In this document: piece after piece, positions 15,601 to 27,600 of the stretch
How positions within the stretch are numbered: position 1 is the first letter of the stretch
How the letters are laid out: each line of letters starts with the position of its first letter
From: Lepidonotus clava
Taxonomy: Eukaryota > Annelida > Polychaeta > Phyllodocida > Polynoidae
Assembly (NCBI GenBank): GCA_936440205.1
Contig: OW387150.1
Location: forward strand, 12,188,152 to 12,252,151
DNA: 64,000 bases
Direction of reading: 5' to 3'
The notes under the pieces: model-generated
The model's input: the letters and a program-made list of their open reading frames with translations, nothing else
Database searches by the model: none
What the model was told of the DNA's origin: nothing
Program-made: the position numbers and the translations under genes

Positions 15601-18600
15601 TAACAAAGAATAGGAGAATAGTTTTAATTTGAATTAGCTTAAGGGCCATACCCACTAGGCGATTTTACTGCGCCCAGCGATGGGCGACGGTAATAACGGC
15701 CGTCGTCGTCGCCCGGCGACGGTAATATCTGGCAAGTTGGATATTTTCTCGGCGATTCTCTCGGCGATTCTCCCGGCCATCGCGTCCCCCGTCGCCCGTC
15801 GCCCAGGAAACAGACCATACCCAAGGCAAATCGCCGGGCGACTGCTGGCAGGGCGACTGGCCACCGCCGCTTATGTAATTACCCCTCGTCGCCGGTCGCT
15901 GGTCGCCGGTCGCCGGTAAAATAGCCAAGTGGGTATGAGGGTTAAGGTTCAAATTATCTAGACAAGATCATGGTATTTGTTAACACTTATCAATAGGCTA
16001 CTTGTACTTGATATATCAAAGGAAAAAGGCAGTTTGATTTGTTAGCAGCTGGTAATTTTGACTTTCTAATTCTTTCAGACGATTTATGGCAATAAAATCA
16101 TTTCATATCCTGCTTATGGTTTCCATGCCCAACATGAATTCTGATATTCATCTAACAGCCACAGTCAAATGCGATGGGATTAAGTAGACTCTTATGTATA
16201 CTCATTGGGGAATTCTACTTATGATCTATACATATTGTGTACAAAATAAAGAGGCTCATTTAAGTTGAAGTTATTTCAGGCTTTCGGTTTATTTTTGGAG
16301 ACACTTAATTATTGATATAAAAAAGCAATTCTCTCTGAAACACGTACCTTCCATTTCCAATACCAGGCACTGTGGGGCATCCGGATACTACAGGGAGATG
16401 GGGTGATAGACATAACAACTTTAACAAGGGATATTAGATACTCTTCACTTCTTACAGTATAAAAGATGTATTGGCCAATTATATAATGACAATTTGAAAA
16501 GGTAAGCTTTGGGATCAATAAACCTATTGTGATTTTTCAAATGTCAAATGAGAAGTAAATGTGAGAATACATGTACAAATAGTTTATGTCATTATTGCTT
16601 TTTTCAGATAAGTAGATATTCCCAGTCACATTGTTAGGGAAATAATTTCCAGTTATTATGAATTTAGGTTATTAAAATAACAAAAATGAAATAATCATTA
16701 ACACAGTTTGAAATTAAATATGCTGTTTGAACTTAAACTATGATTAGACCTGTCTCTATGCATGCTGAGAAAATTAAATACATCGTAAAAATAAACCCAT
16801 TATATCATAGAGTGTATAGCATGCTTATCAAAGAAAGGATGACCACCAAACAATACATTTCTAACCACATGCAAAACCACACGTTTACTGAATTATTCCC
16901 AGAGGAGATATATATAATCATTGTCAGAGAAGGTATATTATACATAAAGGGTTTTTAAGGTAAAGCATAGCCTTCAGTTTTATTCTCTATTTGGATAGGA
17001 AGCAAAATTGAAACATCATGCTGGATGGAGCAAAGCTTCAAACCTGGCATGTATTTCAAGATGGCCTTTGCCTGAGACTTTGGAAATATGTTTGAAATTC
17101 AAGTTTATTTAGGTGCTTTTCTATATGAGTGTGAAAATAGCGTATGTTAGCAGTAGTGGCTACATAAATCTCTGTATATATATGGAAAGGGTCACGTTCA
17201 CACAATTATCTTTGATATCATTTCAATAATTTTTCCTCACCCAAGTAGTCTGATCAAACACAGCTATTTCTTTTTCGTGTGAAGGAGAAAAATTTGTCTC
17301 GGCCATACACTTCAACCACACATATGGAAAAGCACATTTAGCTTCATGTAAAATAACACTTTTAACCTTCATTCTCATAGTAGGCTAATGTAATCATTTT
17401 CAGAGAAGGTATATTATACATAAAGGGTTTTAGGCAGATAAAGCATAGCTTTTAGGCTTATTCGCTGTCGAGAGAGAGCGCAAAGTTTAAAAAGAAGCTG
17501 TCATGCTGGATGGAGCACAGCTTGGAACCTATAATGTACTTCAAGGTGGCTGTTGCTTCAGACATATTTTGATATTTTTGCCGTATGTGTTAGAGAAGCT
17601 GTCCCATCAAGTACTTATCTCAAGATCATAGCCATGAGCACAAATGCAACATGGATTACAGATTGCAGAGGAAAATAGCCCAGAAAAGAGCCTTTAAAGG
17701 GAAAATGCAATTCAAGGTACCACTTTTTTAAGCAAGAATTTTTATTTTTTAAGAACGATCCTCATGCAACCACTGTACTGCTTTTGGTCATTAAGAACAA
17801 TCAATTGCGCACCAAAGTGAAAATGCTTGACCATTTTATTAGGAAACGCAAGTTCACATGCGTTTTTACTTGCGTTCAGATACCAACATGTTAGTATCTG
17901 AAACGCAAACTACTTGCGTTTCCTATATGGAAGAAACGCAAGTGCCACTGAACGCATCGTGAAATATAGCCTTTAGTCCAGAAGACAAAGTAATGGTAAC
18001 CTATTTTCAAAAAGGCATGCAGTGACTGTTCTAATGAACTCAAAAGTCTCTGGTTGTACCTCGACCCAGACAGACTCTCTGGCACTCTTCCCTAGTCAGA
18101 AACCGGTTGCGGTTTCCTTGGCAACCTCCATAAACAAAGCCTTCACATCGGTGTCGGACGTAATTGAAAAAGAATTGAGGGACCCATGCATGACACGAGC
18201 CCGGATCACGAGGCAGTCGACAGCGGGGATCTATGTCTGATCCTGAAGGGAGGGATATTTGGATTTAATAATCCAGTTATTAGCTTGGAGCACATTGACA
18301 AAAGCCTGCAACCTTTTACATTCTATTATCTTTTATTCTAATTGTAATATGAGGCAGTAATGTAAAATGCCATACCCACAAGGCGATTTTTACCTAGTTG
18401 GCTAACCGGTTGGCATTAAGCCTATCGATTCTGTCTTACAAAATCAGTCAATTATTGTTTTTTTCTGATTCAGATGAAACATGCAGATTCTATATTGCAA
18501 ATTGATAGGTGACTGCTCAAAAGCAAGATTTTCAAGGTAAAAATCACTCTAGTGGGGATGGGGCTTAAGCATTTTATCATTATGAAATTAATACTGGATG

Positions 18601-21600
18601 CTGTATTCATAAAGCTTTGGTTTAATATCTTAAAGTTAATTATTCAACGGTTACTACTTTTAAAATAGGCACTTGCTTATAGATACTTTATTTGATTTAT
18701 GTTTGTTTCTTACCAGTGTTATGCTTTTGAAGAAGTTTCCGGGAACTGGACTTATTAGATATATATACAACTTATACATAGAAGGAGTGGTATGAACCAT
18801 TTCGCCAAAGGTGTTTAATAACTTGGATGTTTGGTCAGTTAACATTGTAGTCTTGGCTTTCTTTATTATATTTAAGGGGTAGTTGGGTCTTCAAACCATT
18901 TAAGGATTTATACTGTTTGCAGTCCTTACTTTGATTTTATCTTTCAAAAAGTGTTTAGCCGGCATTAATGACAGCCTTGTCAAAAAAGGCAACATCTACC
19001 CCACTTTGACATTCTGAGAAAGGCATGTAAGCTCTTTTTTATATTTTCAAAACGCTTACATGAATAAACTGCCGAAAACAATTGAGTGAGGTTTCTGTCA
19101 TTCCTCGGTGGGCAATGGTTTGGTGACAAGTCATCATTCCTAAGATCTGCTGAATTTATCATAGAGATTTTGACCTGCCTGTCTATCTTAAGTAAACTTT
19201 AGTAAACTCCCAGGCACAGTGGGAGGTTGCTTGTGTTGAGGGTGCCACAACTGTAATAGTCTACTTAAGGAAAGAAACTCCTGGGATAGAGGGTACAAAT
19301 ATTCCTCCGCAGTTTGGCTCCTTGAAATTTTGAATGTGATTTCTGATGGGGCTGGCCTAACTATTTCACTAGGAGTGTCTCTCCTTAAGGATAGAATTTC
19401 CAGGTGTATGTGCTATTAACATAGCCTTTTAATGTGGCTCAGCGGTCTATCCTATATTATAGGTTCTGGATAACAAGGAGGCCAGTGATGAGTTAGCACA
19501 ATATGTACATCCAATTGATCCCATATTCAAGATAGTATTCTGGTTTTTGATCTTTAAAATGTGGATCCTACTTGCACACAAAGATGACAATTAGGATCCT
19601 TTTTTCAACTAACCTGGATTGTCTACCCTCAAATCAACAAACAGAAATCATGGATATTTACTCGGACAAGAGCCACTGATGTCCCAAGTCCCCCGCGATG
19701 AACAAGTTGCCGTGACCCTAGCTTCGAGCGAGCCAGGTAAGCAAGGAACAGTGTAGGTAGATCCAAATTCTCTGTTAATATTGTCTGGCCAGCTCTCAGC
19801 ATTATCTACCCGGCGCAGCGGAGGGCACATGGGTGGTGCTGACAGAAGAAATACAAAGGGTGTTTGTGATTGCTCAAAGAGAAGAGTTGCTTAAAGGGTG
19901 TCTGCAGTTATAGTTCAAATTTTAGCATGACAGAAGTGGACAAGGGGCTGACAAAGAATGTGTCTTGACTTTAGGAACAAATTCATGTAATTTTTGCACT
20001 TGCAGTAGTGTAAATCAACTGGTCTAAATCAGAAAGTGAAATACAGTGGCACCCAAAATAAATTTGGAAAAATCAGAGAATGTTTCTAGGATCATTTTTC
20101 GAAGCAGTATGTGATCTTGAAGTGATTTTTGAGAGAAAAATACCAATCATACAGACATGTGCAACTACCAATGTTCTTTACTCTTTGTATAATCTGCATT
20201 TCTGATGAAACCTTTAAATAATCTTTTTCAAACAATGAAAACTGGTACGAAATTGGCCTTATCAGTTTGTAACTTATCACTTGTGATATGTCCCATTATC
20301 TGATTTCAATAGCTTTTGTTATATCCTTTCTAAAGGAAGAAAACAGCTATTTCCTATTTATAGAATTATATTGCTTATGAATGTTCCTGGTCACTCAAGG
20401 TCACTGTCAGCACTGATTTCAGTTCAGGAATGTTGTAATTTTTTTTAGTATTTTTGCATTTTTCATAGAATGCTTACAATAATACAAACAGGTAGTTGTA
20501 AGTATTAAAGCTTTAAACTTTGCTAAATTATCTGCTTGTAATGTAGGTCACAAGATGCTGGCTCTCAAGGCAAACAAGCATTGCAATACATTTGAGTAGG
20601 CTACGAATTTATTAAAGGGCACAATTACACTGGGTATAAGGATGTAATCAGCAACAGTAGCACAAGCTCTAATTTTATTAGATAACTAAGCTGGAGTTAT
20701 GATAGAATATCAACAATCAAAGCGGGCCCTTTTAATGATGGGATCATCTACAATATTTTATTGGGCTTCCAAAAATGCTCAGGAATAAAAGGGTAAACAT
20801 CAAAATTAGAACAATTAAGATGAGAAAAATAAATTATGATAACAAAGGCAGTTTCAACTGAAAACCAAACCGTCACATCCAAAATAATTGAGCTCAAAAC
20901 TATTCTACAACATTCACTCAGTACGAAACAGGGTCCAAACCACAATTAAAAATACCTAAAGACTGTTACAAAACAAGGGTGTGTGAATATCTATAAAAGC
21001 AGTGCCTACTCTAAAAATGTATCAAAAATAGAAAGGTTAAAATATAAGACCTTTTGTTATGAATAGACTTACTTCTGCAGACAGGAGCTTGACCGTCCCA
21101 CTGTCCATTGGATTGACATCTGAGGGTTGAGCGGCCATCTAGTACATACCCAGAGACGCAGGAGAAGGACACAACACTGTTGATTTGCCGATTGCCTTGG
21201 TAACTGCAAATATTGATAAAAATATAATGGAATTCATTATGATTTTAAACCATAACTGAGCAACACTGAGCAATAACTGAGCCAATGATATTTCTAATAC
21301 CAGAATTCCAATTATTATAGCACATATAGTTAATGAAATTCAAAATAACCAAATTGTGCCACAAAGCAATGGCTTCTGAGTATATGCTAGTTATAAGCCA
21401 TTGTAAGGTTTGTTTAATGTGCATTTACCCTTATGTATCCAAATAAGTAGAATATACATGGTCAAATGTGGAAATAAGCCTTAGATAAATCTAAAATTGT
21501 AAAACATATGAAGAATATCTTACATAAAAGTGTAAACTATGCAAACATATTAACAAATGCTAAATAAAGATATAGTTACTCGTCTCGACGAATAGAAGGC

Positions 21601-24600
21601 TGGCTTTGAAGCACTGGACATTGTGGAGCAGCTGAAAGAGAAGTTATTGAAAGAATTAATGACTATTTTTCATATAGGGTTTCTCTCTGAAACCTCCCAA
21701 AGGAAAAGATTGCATCTATTCAAATTGTAGTACTATTCTCCAGGTCACTGGTATCACAGCTTCCTATGTATACATATTCATAAAAACTTTACATAAGTTC
21801 AGTGGTAGCACAAAGAAAATAAACATTTTAGTAAAGAAATAACCATGAGGAGATGTTTTGTTGGTCAATCATCATTGGACCTGTGTACATAAACAATAAC
21901 AATGTAGAAAAGGATTAGATGTAGCATCATGCAGTGGAGGGAAACTAGGTGACAGATGCACTCCTACATGGATATGAAGAAGTGCATCTTGGATGGGTCG
22001 TGAAGGTCATTGAGAAACTAAAGTGCACTTGGTTCAACAGAAATGGAAGCCTAGTGTGTGTTCTGATCTCTGTCTAACTATTTGTTTTCCACAGCAAGCA
22101 AAACTTTGTGATTCAGAGAACTAGCTTGACCTTATTAATATGCTGAATGGCATTCATTTTTTTCTAGACATCTTAGATCTATTTATCCACATTATAAATG
22201 GTAGCTTAGTTGCATGCTATGGATGAAGTGTTTGATTCTGTTTAATATGTGCATAGTTGTTTCTAGATGTCAAGAATATATATTGCCAACAACGATTTCA
22301 TGTATTACGTAAGAGTTTTTAGAAGAAGACTTTTGGTGGGTGGATTTCACACGTGTAATCATAGAAGATCTATTGGTAAAATGTCTAGATTTATTTTCTA
22401 GTGATGGAGGGGAGCTTGAATACCCTGAAGCTTAGGCTTAGAGGGCCCGCGATAGGCCTTGCATTGTATTTTTTCCCAAAAAGAATGCAAATTAAATACA
22501 AAGTCTTCTCATTTAAAGCAGAGGTATTGAGGATTCTTTACTTATTCTTCAAGCTTTGCAAAGGGAATTGATGACTTTGTAGTTTTTATTACTAATTCCT
22601 CAAGCGATGTAAAGCGGAATGCTGGCTTTTGAATTGTTATTCATTGGGGATAAAAATAAAAAGTAATACATGCAAGAAACTAAGAAGGCAAAACAATATC
22701 TGCGAGGCAGGAAATGAATGGCAAATATTTCATATGTTTTTCTTTCATAAAGCTATCTGAATTAGATATTCTTAAGATATTGCGTCATCGCTCATTAGTG
22801 CAATAAGTCCTTAATAAGTGATACGACCTTATACTATAGCGACCTGTAAAATACAGGCTTAAAGCTAGCTGTGTCTGACATCTCAAGCTCAATGAAAAGC
22901 TGCATGATCCCCCCAACCCCCCTCAAAATAAAGAATCTCTTGAAAGCAGTGATGTCTGTCCTCTGTAATATCAGATGACGGATTCTGATGAGTGGGTGGC
23001 ACCCTTGGTGTGCAGTTACTCCTAACCTGTACAGGGGGCACTGATGTTCCATGTTCCACTGGGCAGGCATGTTGCTGTGACGCTGGCAGGGTTGAAACCT
23101 GGCAGGCAGTTGACTGTGTAAACTGTCCCTACCCCACTGCTGGCCTCCTCTGGCCAGGGTTCTGCACTACCGGTATAATTGGGCAATATCCCACAGTCCA
23201 CTGGGTGTATGAAAAGGCAAAGTCCCTGTTATGAACACATTCTGGGCCCATGGTGTGTATAGTGGATCTCTATTAGGCAAAAATCTTGCACTTCATCGTT
23301 GACGATTAAAGCCGCATCCCCACTTGGGCGACTAAGATTTTAGTCCCCCGGCGATTAGTGTTAACCCTTTCAATCAACGGCGACTTTTGGTTATTTTTGC
23401 TATTAGTTGCCGTGTTTCAAAAGGGTTAACACTAATCACCAGGGGACTAAAATCTTAGTCACCTAAGTGGGGACGCGGCTTAAGATGAAGTCCACAGACA
23501 CCTTAACAACGGATTAAATGCACTAATCATAGATGACAAAGGACATCATGTTTGACATCTTCACCTTTGTCATCGACGATTATGTGCATAATTTTCAATG
23601 ACTAAGGGTTCGTTGGCCGGCAAAGCACAGAAGCATTTGTTGTCAATGATATCCGTCTATTCTTCAACAATTATTTGCTTCGTGGAGATAAGCTTATAGA
23701 TAGGTTTCCACAGAACAGCTGATGAGCATAGGCTTATGATTAGCATGAGTTATGATTTTGTCATCTCTGGGAATCCTTTGTCGAATTATGTTCATGTATT
23801 TATATAGTTTAAGCATTATTGCATACAAGATAATCCTTTTATGTGTATAATGTTATTATATGGATGGTTCTTGGTTGCAGCTGAGCGCTAAGCAATGGAA
23901 GTATACAACACAATGAAGACTAGCCAATATGCATACCAAATTATAAGTTTCTTTGTCAGGATAATTGCATTACATAATGATATTTAGCATTCATAAATGA
24001 TATACGGGACTGCCATGACAAGTGAAGTGTTTAATCTGTGAAAGCAGACAACCTTGACACTATTGTGATGAACATTTAACCATTAATGAGTTTATGTATG
24101 CAAGGTTCTTAGTTCTCTTTGTCATTTCAAAAATAACTACTGTAAGTAATATGACTTATACACCTTTTCGTTGGGGGTTCTTTATGTTAAGTTAATACAT
24201 TGCCTTTTTGATTGGTATTTATGGTAAATGACATATTTATACATTCATATTGATGAAATAGCAACTTTGATGGCATTAAGGCACTTATTCACTAGGCCTA
24301 TATAACTACTTTCATATTCATCGGAGACAGACTGAATTACCTATATATGACTATGAATTTACTTTTGAGAATCAGAGACAGATACAATGACTAACCTATA
24401 ATTGTAAATACAATTATACTTGTCTGAGACAGACACGATGACTGAAATAACAGGTAAAGCTATATGACTACAATTAGAGTAATAAGAGAACGACACAATG
24501 ACTAATTAACCTATGGCTATAACTACATTACAGTAATCAGAGACATACTCAATGACTAACCTATAACTATAACCTTAATTTAAGTGATTAGAGCCAAATA

Positions 24601-27600
24601 GAATAACTAACTTAGTACTAAAACTTCAATTGTATTAACCAGAGACAATCACTTACCTATGCAGACGGGGGGTGGTCGGTCGTAGGCACCATTGTCAAGA
24701 CATCTGAGTGTGCCCGACCCTTGTATGCGGTAGCCAGCCCGACAGGAGAAGCCGAGGTACGCCCCTACCTGAACCCGTCCACTGGTAATACTGTTCATTA
24801 GAAAATGTAAGGGTTATAACAAATTTGAAAAGCACGTGGGTCGGGACATTATTTTGGGGCAATGGGTACAATACATGTTTGGAACCCTGTTAAGCGGCCT
24901 TCTATGAATTATAGCACAATTAAAATTGTTTGTATAGTAGAGGGAGATGAGATTTTAAAAAAACAAAACATTTAAATGATATAGGCCTACTGCAGAGAAG
25001 ATTGCCCATGAAGTCCAAGAATGGCCCGCCGCAGTCTGCTTCAATTGGCTTTGCAGACAATAATTATTCTCTCATCTCTATAATAATAGTTGTGTGTCTT
25101 CTTTCTATGTTTCTTTTTATAAGTAAGCACAGTAATGTATGTTTCTAAGCAAAGAAATGGCTTTTAGGTGCTGAGAGTGTCATTCAATAAACAAGAAAGG
25201 TCAATGAGAGGAATAGCCTCTCATGAAATTAAAGATAACTTACTTGACAGCTCCATTTGTTGGTGCAGCAATCAAGTTACATGATGCAACTGGAAAGGTG
25301 AAGTAAGATAAAATAAGGATTTTTGTCTTGCATGTATGATAATTATATGCAAATTCCAAGGTTATTATGCAAAGTCCAAGTTGATGTATCTTTTCCTAAG
25401 GACTCATAGGGTTCATAGTTTGTCTTGATACATACACATGTGCACGAACATTTAGTAACCATTTAGTAACCAGTGGGGGTTCCAGGGGGGAGGCAAAACG
25501 GGCAGTGCCCCCCCCCCCCCACCCCCATAGACCAAGTGGAATTTTTTTCTTTTTTCGAATAATCTACATTATTTTGTTGATTTACACAAATCTGAGGTTA
25601 TTCATTTTCACTTTTGTATAGGGGGGTTGGTTTGATAACTGACTCTGGATCCGCCCCTGGTAACTTTATTAAAGAGAAACAATGTAACGAGTGATAACGT
25701 CTCGCGAGCATAATGGTGGTGGTTGGGCGTGGTTTTCAGAATATTACAAATGTAGGAGTGGAAAGGTTAATGACTTACGAGCACAGGGTGGTGGTGGAGG
25801 GCTGTATTGGCCGTTCTGACATACGCCTTGTCCGGGACCCTGCAGGATGTATCCCCGGTCACACGTGTAGACGACAAGGGATCCTGGTCTTCCGTCTCCA
25901 CGAACACTGTGAAGTAATGGTGAGCATTAGTCTATGCAAATTAACAATAGCGCAACATTAATCAAAGTGTACATATAAACTTAATATATTAAAGTGAACT
26001 TCAAGGCGCTACTTTCAATAAAAATTTAGAAAACATAACCCACAAGAGTTGATAGCATCTAGATATTATGGGGTATTCATTTTGGCATAACGAAATACTT
26101 CAAATGAAATTTTGAAAAAGAGTTATTTTAAGAAAATAGAATTAAATAAAAGGTGAGAATTTGCCTGAAGGGAATCAGCGACTTTAAATTACAAAATTAC
26201 ATTTTGACTTTTGGAATCATTGTTACTGCCAAACGAGTAATGGTTTGCTACTCACTCTACACGTCCATTGGCTACAGGTGGAGGGGGTGTACATGTCACA
26301 GTTCCTATAAGGGCAGAAAAAAACAGCAATTATTAAACCATACATTCTCTAACTGATCATTGTTCATGTTTATCAAACGATATACGCTGGAAAAATGACG
26401 TTTAGAATTTTACCACGTGTTTAGGGTCTCTTGCATTTAATATCTAAACGCATGTATGTATGTATAAACGTTCATTGACAAGTCATTTTATTCACATACC
26501 CTAAATAATTATTACTAAATAAAGTTTAAAACTATGTCTTTAAATAGAACTGCATTGTTTTTCATAGTAACACTTGATGTACTAGCATTTATCTTGACTG
26601 GCACTGTGTATCTGACGCTAGATCTGGAACACTTTGTGTTGAATGGCAGTTAGTATTAACAAGGTGGTGCTTAGGAATCATTGACGTTTGATATAAGGAA
26701 GGTAATTACCAAGACTGGAGGTGTAAAAATGACATTTGCTGTACGAGCAATGCTATAGTGAATATATAAGACAGGCCCGTAGCCAGTTTTTTTCAGGGGG
26801 GGGGTCGTTTTTCAAATAATAGAGCTCTAATATTCTTGGGGATGGATATGATAAAATTGAAATATGTATCGTTTTATCATATCATTTATTTCATCCTTTG
26901 GTGGGCAGTTCGAGTATCTCGGAAGAGGGTTCGCCCAAGGGGGTTTCGTACAAACCCCTCAAACCCCCTGCTAGCTACAAGCCTACAAGAGAAGGGAAAT
27001 ATTGGGAGGTCCTGTTGGGACCTGACTTACTTCTGCAGGCAGGAGCCGGGCCATCCCATTGTCCAGTGGGTAAACATCTGAGGGACGAGCGGCCATCGAG
27101 TACATACCCAGGAATACAGGCGAAGGACACAACACTGTTGATTTGCCTATTGCCTTGGTAACTGCAAACATCAATAACAACTTTGTAGATAGCAGAAGGT
27201 GACTATTAAAGATAAGCGATGTTGAAAAAAAAATCTGTATGCACGATTTTTCAAGGTTCATTTCATTTTATTTTTATATTATAAATGCCTTATCATAAAG
27301 CAAGATATATGATTCTATGATATTGGGAAGGTATCACTTCAGACATAATGGGTTGAATATGCCATGGACCATTATTCTTTTGGGATCATATTAATAGATT
27401 AATTAGAAAAATATAATTACTTGTCCTGACGAATATTGACCTGCTGTGCAAGCAATGGACATTGAAGAACACCTAGAAAGGAAAAACACAATTTTCATTT
27501 ATGTAGGGACAATGTTAGAAAATATGAGATAATCAAACTATAATGCCTTTCACTGAATTGTGAATAGTATGAAAATGCAAGTAATCCACGAAAAACAGAC

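Larger units (their letters stand above)
12538..16387. repeat. Three-copy tandem segmental duplication, period about 1456 bp
   Basis: Exon B copies start 1454 and 1459 bp apart (15451, 13997, 12538); exon A copies at 14638 and 13182 are 1456 apart. Introns are duplicated too: for example GAAGGTAAGACAAAATAAG recurs near 13865 and 15320. The spacing between exon A of CCP12 and CCP13 is larger (1710), mainly because of a MITE insertion. Confidence 0.9.

Noticed and set aside
15665-15952. 95-codon frame rich in Arg/Gly/Pro
   Set aside because: It is inside the GC-rich MITE and reflects its repeated CGCCGGCGAC motifs.
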